The translations under genes were made by a program, and so were the position numbers. 62,663 bases of DNA. Origin: an uncultured Ruminococcus sp. (GTDB taxonomy: Bacteria > Bacillota > Clostridia > Oscillospirales > Acutalibacteraceae). Each line of letters starts with the position of its first letter. Within the stretch, counting starts at the first letter, position 1. This document shows, piece after piece, positions 44,657 to 53,543 of the stretch. Under the pieces are notes generated by a model that did no database searches, was not told the origin of the DNA, and saw only the letters and a program-made list of their open reading frames with translations. Location of the stretch: contig CAJODM010000007.1 of assembly GCA_905233755.1 (NCBI GenBank), positions 1-62,663 of the forward strand, written 5' to 3'.

Positions 44657-45772
44657 ATGAAACGAACCCTGTGCCTGCTGCTCGCGCTAATGCTGCTATT
44701 GACGGGCGCGCTCATCCCGGCGTCCGCCGTCACCGCGGATGTCACACCGACCGCCGAGGACGGTAACACCTTCTCGTTTGATGCTACTACTTCCGGCTGG
44801 AACAACTATGAGTACATCGCGTTCCATATCTGGGGCGATGATGAGTCCTTTGCCGACTGGGGTTCGCGCAAGCAGCGCGGTACCGATACCGACGGCGATA
44901 ACATCTGGACCTATGATCTTTCTGCGGCGGGTATCACCCTCGATCCAGAGAAGCAGTACTACGTTATCTTCTATTCGTCCAACGGCAACCAGACCTACAA
45001 CCTGATCTGCGGCACCGCGTGCTACGGCGACACCGGTTACTGCACCGGCAACATGATCGAGAACCCGGTCGACTCTGAGAAGACCGCTGCCGAGGCGATG
45101 TGGCGCCAGCAGGACGCCTCTGTCTATGGCCCTGAGCTTGCGATCACCTCGATCGGCAACGTTGTCGGTTCGGCTTGCCCGGAGAGCAAGAGCCCCTACT
45201 CCATGTTCGTGACCTTCCTGAAGGACAACCTTACGAACGCCCGCTCCTTCTCCGGCAAGGATGACCAGACGCTCATCGACGATGTCGCGGCGGCGCTGGG
45301 GCTTTCTGATGACGACGTCAACCGTGCGATCGCCGAGACGGGCGTCGAGGTTCTCTGGAACAACGGCACAAGCGTAATACCCGAGCCGCCGATATACACC
45401 GTCATCATGGGCGATGCGAACGACGACGGCGAGGTCTCGATCCTTGACGCGACCCGCATCCAGCGATACCTTGCCGAGCTCGCCCTCGAGTCCGATGTCA
45501 ACATGAGCGCCGCCGATGTGGACGGCGACGGCGAGGTCACCATCTTTGATGCGACCCGTATCCAGCGGTATCTTGCCGAGCTATGTGAGCTTGACGGGTC
45601 CCCCTACGGATCGACACATGGCAGCGGTTCGGCAACCCCCGACGAATTAACGCCCGGCAGCTCCTCGTCAAGTAGCTCCTCGTCAAGTAGCTCCTCGTCA
45701 AGTAGCTCCTCGTCAAGTAGCTCCTCGTCAAGTAGCTCCTCCCACGGCGGAAGCGGCTTTGTCATCCTCTAA
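44657..45772 (+). CDS. secreted dockerin protein with a starch-binding-like module and poly-Ser tail
   Basis: 371 residues. Signal peptide (cleaved near ASA-VT), then a domain (about 35-170) with aromatic phrases SGWNNYEYIAFHIWGDD and NIWTYDLSAAGI, like the CBM-type modules of Ruminococcus amylosome proteins, and a helical stretch (about 180-240). A type I dockerin follows (about 250-305): GDANDDGEVSILDATRIQRY and VDGDGEVTIFDATRIQRYLA, both with intact DxNDDG/DxDGDG Ca ligands. The tail is about 30 serines encoded by a 15-bp minisatellite. AAGGAGG precedes the ATG. I infer a cohesin-bound starch or polysaccharide binder; no catalytic motif. Binding specificity is not certain. Confidence 0.8.
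   Translation: MKRTLCLLLALMLLLTGALIPASAVTADVTPTAEDGNTFSFDATTSGWNNYEYIAFHIWGDDESFADWGSRKQRGTDTDGDNIWTYDLSAAGITLDPEKQYYVIFYSSNGNQTYNLICGTACYGDTGYCTGNMIENPVDSEKTAAEAMWRQQDASVYGPELAITSIGNVVGSACPESKSPYSMFVTFLKDNLTNARSFSGKDDQTLIDDVAAALGLSDDDVNRAIAETGVEVLWNNGTSVIPEPPIYTVIMGDANDDGEVSILDATRIQRYLAELALESDVNMSAADVDGDGEVTIFDATRIQRYLAELCELDGSPYGSTHGSGSATPDELTPGSSSSSSSSSSSSSSSSSSSSSSSSSSSSHGGSGFVIL
45661..45741 (+). repeat. 15-bp tandem repeat (five perfect units plus a partial)
   Basis: CTCCTCGTCAAGTAG repeated from 45661 to 45735 without a mismatch, then CTCCTC. Each unit adds exactly five serines in frame. Perfect identity in a codon-degenerate run implies recent slippage rather than selection on sequence. 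Confidence 0.97.
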
Positions 45773-45786
45773 GGCGCATAGAGAAC

Positions 45787-45823
45787 GCCCGATTTCGAGC
45801 TTTCGAAATCGGGCTGTTTTTTT
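45787..45823 (+). terminator. terminator of the dockerin gene
   Basis: GCCCGATTTCG (45787) pairs with CGAAATCGGGC (45804), then TGTTTTTTTC. Confidence 0.9.
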
Positions 45824-45824
45824 C

Positions 45825-47372
45825 TTATTCTGCTTTCAGCAGCAAAAAGCTCCTGCCGCCTATCGTCACGGTATCGTCGCCGAAGTCACACCCGCCGATC
45901 TGGTAGGCGATCGCCGCGCCGTTTCGTCGATAGTCAAGGGTATGCGCGTCGTCCGACGGGTTGACGAACGCCGTGAACGACCCCCGCCGATAAACGAAGG
46001 GGTACTGCTCCCGCTCGCCGAAGATGACCTCGAACCCGCTGTCATTCATCAGCTCGGGGTTCTCGCGCCGCAGCCGGATAAGGGCGCGCAGGTTCTCATA
46101 GATGCTGCCCTCGACCCCCTCCTGGCTCTCGACGGTGGGGGCGTCCTCGCTGTGGTCATAGGGCAGGTACAGCATATCCTCGTCCGCGTCCGAGAACCCG
46201 AGGTTCTTCTCATGGTTCCACTGCATCGGCGTGCGCGAGCCGGTGCGCGAGTAGCCGCCCTCCTTGGATACAAGGTCGGTGCGGTAGCGCATCCCGATCT
46301 CATCGCCATAGTAGACGAACGGCACGCCCGGCATCGTCATGATGAACGCGTGCGTCAGCCGGATGATATCGTCGCTCATATAGAACGGCGCGCGCGGCAT
46401 ATCGTGGTTGTTGGTGATGAAGCTGATATAGCCCTTGTCCTTGGACACCTCATAGGCGGGCAGATACTCGTCGAGGAACAGCCGGATATCGCCGTGGGCA
46501 TGGTCGGCAAAGAAGCTGGCGTTCTCCTCCCCGTACTTGGAGCGGAAGAGGTGGTGATATCCGTTGTTCGGGTGGTCAAGGTAGAAGTCGGCATGAAACC
46601 CCGCCGACGCGATCGCGCGGTGCGGGCTGCTCCACTCGGACACCAGCACACACCCGGGATAGTGGTCGTCCATCATCTGGCGTATCTCGCGCCAGATGCG
46701 CGCGGTAGCGATCTTCTGCTCATCGTTCTTGACGAGCGAGTCCGCCATATCCACCCGAAACCCGTCCACGCCCTGATCGAGCCAGAACCGCATCACGTCC
46801 TTGAGCGCCTCGACGGTGGCGCGCGCCTCGGGCGAGTCGGCGCTCTTCTGCCAGCTCGGGTGGGTCACCTCATAGAACCCGTAGTTCAGCGCGGGCTGGG
46901 ACGAGAAGAAGTTCACCATATAGTTCCCGTCGCGCTCGCACATCCCACAGACCAGCCGGTACTCGTCCGGCGCCTCCCACACCCGATCGGTGAAGATATA
47001 GCGGTCGGACAGCTCGCTGTGCTCGGCGCGTTTGGCGTGTTGGAACCACTCGTGGGTATCGCTGGTGTGTCCCGGGACAAGGTCGAGCAGGATCTTCATA
47101 TCGCGGCGGTGCGCCTCGTCGAGCAGGTGCAGCAGGTCGTCCATCGACCCATATCGCGGCGCGATCCGCTTGTGGTCGCGCACATCATACCCCGCATCCA
47201 GGAACGGCGAGTCATAGATGGGGTTGATCCATATCGCGTTGCATCCGAGCGAGCGGATATAGTCGAGCTTGAGCGTGATGCCGAGCAGATCGCCGATCCC
47301 GTCCGAGTTGCTGTCATAGAAGCTCTGGGGATAGATCTCATAGAACACCGCGTTCTTCAGCCAGCAGGTCAT
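45825..47372 (-). CDS. GH13 alpha-glucosidase (oligo-1,6-glucosidase type)
   Basis: 515 residues, cytoplasmic. The (beta/alpha)8 motifs are complete: region I DLVPGHTSDTHEWF, region II GFRVDMAD with the nucleophile Asp, region III VSEWSS with the acid Glu, region IV NNHDMPR. ALKDVMRFWLDQGVDGF and YYGDEIGM fit the GH13_31-like oligosaccharide glucosidases. Probably cleaves alpha-glucosides taken up after extracellular starch breakdown; the substrate bond is not fixed by these motifs. Convergent with the dockerin gene. Confidence 0.92.
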   Translation of the reverse strand: MTCWLKNAVFYEIYPQSFYDSNSDGIGDLLGITLKLDYIRSLGCNAIWINPIYDSPFLDAGYDVRDHKRIAPRYGSMDDLLHLLDEAHRRDMKILLDLVPGHTSDTHEWFQHAKRAEHSELSDRYIFTDRVWEAPDEYRLVCGMCERDGNYMVNFFSSQPALNYGFYEVTHPSWQKSADSPEARATVEALKDVMRFWLDQGVDGFRVDMADSLVKNDEQKIATARIWREIRQMMDDHYPGCVLVSEWSSPHRAIASAGFHADFYLDHPNNGYHHLFRSKYGEENASFFADHAHGDIRLFLDEYLPAYEVSKDKGYISFITNNHDMPRAPFYMSDDIIRLTHAFIMTMPGVPFVYYGDEIGMRYRTDLVSKEGGYSRTGSRTPMQWNHEKNLGFSDADEDMLYLPYDHSEDAPTVESQEGVEGSIYENLRALIRLRRENPELMNDSGFEVIFGEREQYPFVYRRGSFTAFVNPSDDAHTLDYRRNGAAIAYQIGGCDFGDDTVTIGGRSFLLLKAE

Positions 47373-47545
47373 CGTTATCCTCCCAAAATAATAGTATGTT
47401 CGTCATCCGTTACTACAAAAATTGTACACGAATCAACTTTCGTTGTCAATCAAAACCCGCCGCGAATAGGATAAAGATGGAAACCAGTAATCCTCACTTG
47501 CGCGCGCGCGCGGGATTACGGTACAATTTAACCGGAGGGATAGAC

Positions 47546-48115
47546 ATGGTGATAGAACAACTCTCAGCCGACAAGATGCTGATCACCCTGCACGATGACG
47601 ATCTGTGCGTGATGGGAACGAGCTTTGAGCGGATGTCGGGCGACGACGTTCGCTCGCGCCGGCTGCTGCTGCGGCTGCTGCTGACCGCCTGTCGCAGCTA
47701 CGGCATCGACTGCCGCGGCAAGAAGTTCGTGATCGAGGCGCTGCCCACCGCCGGCGGGTGTATCCTGCTGGTATCGGTCGCGCGCGAGAAGAAGCGAAAG
47801 ATCTACCGCATCAAGCATATCGGGCATCACGACGCGTTCGTCTTCGACAGCTTTGACGATGTTGCCGACGGGCTGTCGCGCCTGTTTGAGATCGCGCGCC
47901 CCGCGCTTGCGCTGTACCGCCACAGCGGGCGATACCTGCTGACCGTCAACGATCCGCTGTGGCCGCATGAGCGGCTGCTTATATCCGAGTACGGGCGGCG
48001 GGTGCGCCTTACAGCGATGCAGCGCGCGTACATCTTTGAGCACGCCGCTCTCATCGCGGACGGCGCGATGCTCCTGCATTCGTTCAGTACACGTCCGTCC
48101 TGCTGCTCTCGATGA
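47546..48115 (+). CDS. MecA-like adaptor protein
   Basis: 189 residues. The N-terminal MVIEQLSADKMLITLHDDDL and later CILLVSV, FDSFDDVADGLSRLF and YRHSGRYLLTVNDP follow the MecA/YpbH plan, adaptors that feed substrates to ClpC. It lacks the long acidic linker of MecA, closer to YpbH-like proteins. Promoter candidates TTGCGC (47498)/TACAAT (47522), and GGAGGG before ATG 47546. Its last 32 bases overlap the convergent lipase gene. Confidence 0.75.
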   Translation: MVIEQLSADKMLITLHDDDLCVMGTSFERMSGDDVRSRRLLLRLLLTACRSYGIDCRGKKFVIEALPTAGGCILLVSVAREKKRKIYRIKHIGHHDAFVFDSFDDVADGLSRLFEIARPALALYRHSGRYLLTVNDPLWPHERLLISEYGRRVRLTAMQRAYIFEHAALIADGAMLLHSFSTRPSCCSR

Positions 48116-49289
48116 ACTCGTCGAGCGCCGCCAAATAGCTGACATACGCGTGCGAGTCCGCCACCGACGACCGCGAGAAGTCCCCGCTGAAAAGCAGCTC
48201 CTCAACATCCACCCCGCTCATGAAGAACCCGGTCAGCTCCGCATAGTCGGAGCCGAGCGTGCTCATCAGCAGATCGGCGTCCGTTTCGTCCTCTTCGCCC
48301 GATAGGAACCGCGCGGCGATATTCATATATTCATACAGCGTCAGCTCACTGTCCCCGACCGGATAGGCAAAGTTGTAGTACGCCTCGACCGACGGCGCAA
48401 GCTCCTGTGCCGTCTGCAGAAAACCCCTGATCGGCGCGGTATCGTCGAACCCGACATACTCGTCGCCGGTGATATCCCGAAACGCCGCCTTCACGCTGTC
48501 GGGGGTGGAGGATGCGGTGACGCTCAGCACCACATCGGTGCCGTATCGGCGATATCCCCACGCGCTCAGCGGCACATAGGTGAAGATATCCTCGTCGCGG
48601 ACGATGTTGTATATCCCGCGGCAGCTGTCAGCGCTGTCGGCGGTGGTGGTGTTCGGCGACGCGAACGTATAGCCGAACACCGGCCGACCACCCGCAGAGA
48701 GCCGCTGAGCGACAAGGTTTGCCACCGCGCCGCCGCGCGAATAGCCGGTGATAAGGTACTTTGCCTCGTCCTCCCTGATCCCATAGTCGACGAGATAAAG
48801 CTGCAGCCGCTCGAGCACGAAGTCCGCGCTCAACGAGAACCCGCGGTGCTCGATCCCGTTGCCGACGTCAAAGTTCGAGTACCACTCGCGCCCCTGTGTG
48901 CCGCGGATCACGACGGCGACGAGGGTATCGGTGCCGACGCGCCTTTTAGCGATCAGCACCCCGACCTTGTCCCCGTTATAGTCCTTGCCGTAGGAGAACT
49001 TCGCTGTCTTCTCGAACCCCAGCGCGCCGAAGTTGGTCTGGGCGATATCCGAATCCCCCGCGCACGAGCACATCACCGCGCACATACGGGCGATCTCGGG
49101 CGAGAACCTCCCCGTATCGGAGAACCGGCTGTCATCCCATACGACCGTCCTCTCGGCGGTCGTGCCGCGCGTATCCGATACCGGATACCGCAGCGTGACC
49201 TCCGTCCTCTCCTGTGTGCAAGCCGTCAACATGAAGATTCCTCCCATCAGTGAAATTATGGCAAAAAGGGATACAAGCCCTCTTCTCAT
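48084..49289 (-). CDS. lipoprotein with class 3 lipase (alpha/beta-hydrolase) domain
   Basis: 401 residues. Lipobox FMLTAC gives lipid-anchored Cys. The nucleophile elbow GYSRGG (GxSxG) lies in YLITGYSRGGAVANLVAQRL, and VVIRGTQGREWYSNFDVG is the oxyanion lid segment of lipase_3 proteins; the last domain helices follow. ATG 49289 matches the membrane signal start; the open frame to 49376 is upstream of it. The ester substrate is unknown. Confidence 0.85.
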   Translation of the reverse strand: MRRGLVSLFAIISLMGGIFMLTACTQERTEVTLRYPVSDTRGTTAERTVVWDDSRFSDTGRFSPEIARMCAVMCSCAGDSDIAQTNFGALGFEKTAKFSYGKDYNGDKVGVLIAKRRVGTDTLVAVVIRGTQGREWYSNFDVGNGIEHRGFSLSADFVLERLQLYLVDYGIREDEAKYLITGYSRGGAVANLVAQRLSAGGRPVFGYTFASPNTTTADSADSCRGIYNIVRDEDIFTYVPLSAWGYRRYGTDVVLSVTASSTPDSVKAAFRDITGDEYVGFDDTAPIRGFLQTAQELAPSVEAYYNFAYPVGDSELTLYEYMNIAARFLSGEEDETDADLLMSTLGSDYAELTGFFMSGVDVEELLFSGDFSRSSVADSHAYVSYLAALDEFIESSRTDVY

Positions 49290-49334
49290 GATACACACCT
49301 CGCCAAAATACATTAAAAATTTACAATTTACTTG

Positions 49335-49362
49335 TTGACACAAATTATAATAATGATATAAT
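49335..49362 (+). promoter_or_regulatory. promoter of the YDxNGN lipoprotein gene
   Basis: A perfect TTGACA (49335-49340), 16-base spacer, perfect TATAAT (49357-49362): the strongest consensus promoter in the window. Confidence 0.8.
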
Positions 49363-49418
49363 TGGTATTGTGGCATACAATGTATGTAGCATACTCTTTT
49401 CGAAAATGAGGAGATTTT

Positions 49419-50036
49419 ATGAAGAAGCTACTCGCTGTGATCATGGCGGTTGCGGCACTCGCTGCGGCGCTCGCGCTGACCGGCTGTCACAAGGAGGACG
49501 AGAACCCCATCCCCGAGGATCTCTCCGCCTACAGCTATGACAACAACGGCAACCCCACCAGCTACTATAAGAACGAGTACGATGAGAACGGCCTGTGCAT
49601 CAAGAACTCGAACTATGACGCCAAGGGGAACCTGCTCGGCTCCACCACCTACGAGTATGACGAGAACGGCAACGAGATCAAGTATGTGATCTACAACGCC
49701 GATAACGAGGTCGAGAGCCAGGGCAAGAAGGAATACGACGAGAACGGCAACGTCATCAAATATACCGAGATCGACAAGAACGGCGTCATCACCAGCTATA
49801 TCGTCCGCGAGTACGGCGACAACGGCCTCGAGCACGCGATCTACTACTACAACGGCGACGGTACGCTGAACACCTATGACGAGTACGAGTATGATGACAA
49901 CGGCAACTGTACCAAGATGACGAAGTACGACTCAGAGGGCAACGTCATGTACTACTACACCTATGTCCTTGACGAAAACGGCAAGGAGACCGCCTATCGC
50001 TATGATGCCGACGGGACGCTGGTATCGGTGAACTGA
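49419..50036 (+). CDS. lipoprotein with YDxNGN tandem repeats
   Basis: 205 residues. Lipobox ALTGC, then about eleven repeats of 15-17 residues around (E)YDENGN: SYDNNGN, EYDENGL, YDAKGN, EYDENGN, KEYDENGN, YDSEGN, YDADGT. These resemble the beta-wrap repeats of RHS/YD and MORN-like surface proteins. No enzyme motif. Strong promoter, so possibly abundant at the surface. Confidence 0.8.
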   Translation: MKKLLAVIMAVAALAAALALTGCHKEDENPIPEDLSAYSYDNNGNPTSYYKNEYDENGLCIKNSNYDAKGNLLGSTTYEYDENGNEIKYVIYNADNEVESQGKKEYDENGNVIKYTEIDKNGVITSYIVREYGDNGLEHAIYYYNGDGTLNTYDEYEYDDNGNCTKMTKYDSEGNVMYYYTYVLDENGKETAYRYDADGTLVSVN

Positions 50037-50078
50037 CCGATCGCGTGACACTTCCCCCGATCTATATTATCAGAGAAC

Positions 50079-50106
50079 AAGCAGGAGCCCGTGCTCCTGC
50101 TTTTAT
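50079..50106 (+). terminator. terminator of the YDxNGN lipoprotein gene
   Basis: AAGCAGGAGC pairs with GCTCCTGCTT around CCGT, then TTTATT. Confidence 0.9.
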
Positions 50107-50122
50107 TCTGCCCAAAAATATG

Positions 50123-50160
50123 AAAAATAACCGCATCACAGTGATGCGGTTTTCTTTCTT
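50123..50160. terminator. terminator of rpe (bidirectional)
   Basis: AACCGCATCAC (50129) with GTGATGCGGTT (50141), A- and T-rich on both sides. Serves the minus-strand rpe operon. Confidence 0.85.
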
Positions 50161-50178
50161 TTTATGGATTTACATAGA

Positions 50179-50832
50179 TTAGGATTCACACAACGCCCTG
50201 AGCTCGCCGATCGCGTCCATAGCGCTTGGTGCGCCGAACACCGCGGTACCGGCGACGCATACGTCTACGCCCGAGATGTACGCCTGTCGGATCGTGTGTC
50301 GGTCGATCCCGCCGTCCACCTCTATCAGCGTTGACAGCCCCCGCCTGTCAATCTCCTGCCGCAGCAGTTCGACCTTCGGCATCATATCCGCCATGAACCG
50401 CTGACCGCCGAACCCGGGCTCGACCGTCATCACGAGCACCATATACAGCCGCTCGAGATACGGTAGGACGGTATGCGCGGGGGTTCCCGGCTTAATCGCC
50501 AGCGCGGGTCTCATCCCCCGATCCTCGATCTTCCGGATGGTCGCGTCGATATCACTGTCCGCCTCGGTATGAAACGAGAGGATATCCGCGCCCGCATCGG
50601 CAAAGTCATCGATATACGCTAGCGGCTGCGATATCATCAGATGCACATCAAACGGCAGATCGGTGAACCGCCGCAGCTTCTTCACCACCGGCGCGCCGAA
50701 GGTCAGGTTCGGCACAAAGTGCCCGTCCATGATATCGAGATGCACCAAGTCGGCTCCCGCCTCGTCCACACGCCGAATCTCGTCCCCAAAGCACGAGAAA
50801 TCACACGACAACAGCGACGGTGCTATCAGCAT
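50179..50832 (-). CDS. rpe: ribulose-phosphate 3-epimerase Rpe
   Basis: Interconverts ribulose-5-P and xylulose-5-P. 217 residues of TIM barrel: LIAPSLLSCDF, DLVHLDIMDGHFVPNLTFG, LPFDVHLMI, VMTVEPGFGGQRF, EVDGGID. Two ATGs stand at 50838 and 50832; the second is preferred because GGGAGG lies 9 bases from it but only 3 from the first. Downstream of the P-type-like gene by 23 bases. Confidence 0.93.
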   Translation of the reverse strand: MLIAPSLLSCDFSCFGDEIRRVDEAGADLVHLDIMDGHFVPNLTFGAPVVKKLRRFTDLPFDVHLMISQPLAYIDDFADAGADILSFHTEADSDIDATIRKIEDRGMRPALAIKPGTPAHTVLPYLERLYMVLVMTVEPGFGGQRFMADMMPKVELLRQEIDRRGLSTLIEVDGGIDRHTIRQAYISGVDVCVAGTAVFGAPSAMDAIGELRALCES

Positions 50833-50855
50833 CCTCATACACCTCCCACAGGATT

Positions 50856-53507
50856 CTACGGCTGTCTGATCAGCTCGGCGATCACGGTCGCCGCCGCCCA
50901 GAACAGGATATAGATCATCAGCTCGACGACCGACAGCCGCGCTACCGTCGCGAACAGCGCCATCGTCGCGCACAGCAGCACGCCCAGCACCAGCCCGAAC
51001 AGCTGGATCACAAGCCCGACGTTGATATTCATCCTCAGCGAGATACATCCCGCGATCGCGCGCACCAGCGACGGCAGCCTGCCGCGTGTTGCGACATAGG
51101 CGCGCGAGGTCTCCTCGACCTTGCCGGTCTGCTCGTCGATGACGGTTGCATAGCCCGTCGGCACCACCTTCACAGAGCGGTAGAACAGCCCGTACTCCTC
51201 GGCGATCAGCTCCGCGGTGATGTTCGCGTCGGTCGTGCTGACGACATATGACAGCCCCGCGTTCTCGCCGCGTCGAAGCTGCTCGCGGACATAGGGATTG
51301 GCGCGGTAGGTCGTGACCACCATCGCCAGCAGCCGTCCCGATACGGCGATATAGCTGACCTGACGCCCCGACTCAAGGTTGCGGTCGGCCGCCGCCTGAT
51401 CCTCGAGGGTGATATGATAGCGGCGCATGAGCGCTGTGTTGCCGATCAGGATCCGATCGCCGCCGATCCATCCGACCAGCCCGCTCTTGTCCTCGTACAT
51501 CACGCTCTCGACGACCGGCAGGTTTCCTATGTTCTCATCGAGCAGATCATCAAAGATATGGTGCAGCGGCGAGTCCGCCTCCTTCATCACCGCAGCGGCG
51601 AGGAGCAGCCCTTCCTGCACCCTAAACTCCTGATAGGTATCCATGGTGACAAGCTTCACCGTTCCCTTGGGGAACAGCTCGGACGACGACGCCATCACGG
51701 CGTTGGTATCACAGAACTGGCGCACCGAGGGGTACCCGGCGATCATCGCGTTGTGCCGTAGCGCGCGCCCCGAGAACAGGTACAGCGGAAGGTTCCCGCC
51801 GAGCATCGCCGTGAACGGGATGCTGATGCACAGCATCACCGCAAGCGCCGAGACGGTGCCCGCAACACTCTTGAACAGGATCGCATAGATGACCGCCACG
51901 AACACCGAGCTGACGACGGTCACGGGTACCAGCTTGCTCATGACCTCCTCGCTCGGGTCGGGCGCGTAGGATATCTTCAGAAAATCGCTCAGAAAGCTCG
52001 TGATATGCTGATATGCCACCACGCCGCGGTTCGCCGAGGTGCCGCTGATCATGCGGCGGGCGACCTCCTCATCGTTATAGATCTTGGCGGCATAGGCGGG
52101 CGACTTGGAGGTGATGAACCGAAAGTTCCGCTTCACACGCAGCAGCCCGAACAACCGTCCCAGCGCCGCGAGGATGAACCCGAACGCGACGACAAATCCG
52201 TACAGATGATGTTCCGATGAGACAAAGTCATCGGCATCAAACAGCGCGACCACGCCCTGGATCAGGCATCCGAAGTACGAAAGTCCCAGCGCGGTATCGA
52301 CGTTCCCTCGAAACCGCTTCAGCGGCGCCATCCCGCGGCCGATCGCTCCCCTGCCGACGATCCCGAGCAGGATCAGCATGATGAAGTTTGCCAGCACATA
52401 CAGCAGCGGTCCGTGAGCCGAGAATGACCCAAATATCTCGCCGCCGCTGCCGCGTTCCATGATCATCAGCGTCAGCAGCAGCCCCGCGATGATGACATAC
52501 CACAGGATCCCGATCGCACAGCGGCGGATGTTCTGCTTCGTCTCCGCAAGGACATACTGCTCGTCCTCGCGGCTGCTGTAGTCGGGGGTCTCCTCCGGCG
52601 ATGAGGGGGACGCCGGATTTCTTCTGACGCTCTCGCCGATCACCGCTTTGAGCACGCGGAAGAACTTGCCGACCTTTGAGCGGCGCTTCTTCGGCGCCGC
52701 TTCTTCGGCGCTCTCGCGATCCTCTTCGCTCAGGTCGGGATCTGTATGCTCGTCCTTCTCCTTGTGCTTCGACGCAAGCTGGCTGAGGGTGTAGAGCAGC
52801 GACTGCTTGGGGCGCACCTCGTCGAGCATTGTGCGATAGTTCTTCGAGATAGTGGGGTCGGCAGATTTCAGGTATTCGTTATACTCGCTCTCGACCACCT
52901 CGGTGAACCGTCCCGCCTTCAAAAAGATCATCTCGACCTTGCTGTCGTGGCGGTACACCGGTACCCGCGCGACGATCTTGTCGGCAGAGTAGGGAACCCC
53001 CTGCTCGGGCTTTGAGAGGCGGGCGTCGCGGCGTTCGGTATCGTTCGCGCGCCGCTCATACTCGCGCACCGATCGCGACGGATCCAGACTGATGTCGATA
53101 TCGTCAATATCCTGCACATAGATATGGCGCAGGGTGCGCACATCGGCGACGTCCTCGATGACCTCGTCCGCTATCGTCGTGCTCTCGTCGAGCTCCGGCT
53201 CGAGCTCCACCTCGGGCGCGGGCTCGTGCTCATCGACGTCGAGCTCCACCTTGCCGTTGACGAGCTCCTCTTTCGTCAGCTGCATCCTCTTGGCGGCCTC
53301 TTCTGCCTCGATAGGGGTCATGCGCTTGTACTTGACATGCTTGTCCTTGGTGGAGTAGATCTCCTCCATCTTTGGCTTCTTTGGGGATGATGAAACGTCC
53401 GCGATCTCGTTGATATCGGTCAGCTCCTCGACCTCCTCGACCTCCTCGGCGGTCGCCTGCTCGATCTCGTCCGGCTTCTTCGGGCCGTCCTTGCGGAATA
53501 GGTTCAT
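50856..53507 (-). CDS. P-type-ATPase-like membrane protein lacking the phosphorylation site
   Basis: 883 residues. Residues 1-330 are charged and cytoplasmic with no recognisable actuator (TGES) loop. Transmembrane helices start at about 335; another pair precedes a P-type-like core: PVTVVSSVFVAVIYAILF, ISIPFTAMLGGNLPLYLFSG, then FCDTNAVMASSSELFPKG at 598-615 where a true pump has DKTGT. The nucleotide-like segment (GLVGWIGGDRILIGNTALM) and the hinge region SYIAVSGRLLAMV ... AGLSYVVSTTDANITAELIAEEYGL follow. No GDGxND is present. I conclude that it cannot form the phosphoenzyme; it could be a sensor or regulator. AAAGGAG precedes the ATG. Confidence 0.8.
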   Translation of the reverse strand: MNLFRKDGPKKPDEIEQATAEEVEEVEELTDINEIADVSSSPKKPKMEEIYSTKDKHVKYKRMTPIEAEEAAKRMQLTKEELVNGKVELDVDEHEPAPEVELEPELDESTTIADEVIEDVADVRTLRHIYVQDIDDIDISLDPSRSVREYERRANDTERRDARLSKPEQGVPYSADKIVARVPVYRHDSKVEMIFLKAGRFTEVVESEYNEYLKSADPTISKNYRTMLDEVRPKQSLLYTLSQLASKHKEKDEHTDPDLSEEDRESAEEAAPKKRRSKVGKFFRVLKAVIGESVRRNPASPSSPEETPDYSSREDEQYVLAETKQNIRRCAIGILWYVIIAGLLLTLMIMERGSGGEIFGSFSAHGPLLYVLANFIMLILLGIVGRGAIGRGMAPLKRFRGNVDTALGLSYFGCLIQGVVALFDADDFVSSEHHLYGFVVAFGFILAALGRLFGLLRVKRNFRFITSKSPAYAAKIYNDEEVARRMISGTSANRGVVAYQHITSFLSDFLKISYAPDPSEEVMSKLVPVTVVSSVFVAVIYAILFKSVAGTVSALAVMLCISIPFTAMLGGNLPLYLFSGRALRHNAMIAGYPSVRQFCDTNAVMASSSELFPKGTVKLVTMDTYQEFRVQEGLLLAAAVMKEADSPLHHIFDDLLDENIGNLPVVESVMYEDKSGLVGWIGGDRILIGNTALMRRYHITLEDQAAADRNLESGRQVSYIAVSGRLLAMVVTTYRANPYVREQLRRGENAGLSYVVSTTDANITAELIAEEYGLFYRSVKVVPTGYATVIDEQTGKVEETSRAYVATRGRLPSLVRAIAGCISLRMNINVGLVIQLFGLVLGVLLCATMALFATVARLSVVELMIYILFWAAATVIAELIRQP

Positions 53508-53543
53508 TTCATCATCTCCTTTCGTACAATGTATATTACCCGA

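Noticed and set aside
45661..45741. CRISPR-like array
   Set aside because: The units are contiguous with no spacers and encode poly-Ser in frame.
45759..47474. 571-codon plus-strand frame opposite the GH13 gene
   Set aside because: No recognisable motif, and the minus strand carries all four GH13 regions.
47499..47514. Alternating CG run as a Z-DNA switch
   Set aside because: Short run in a promoter spacer; no further support.
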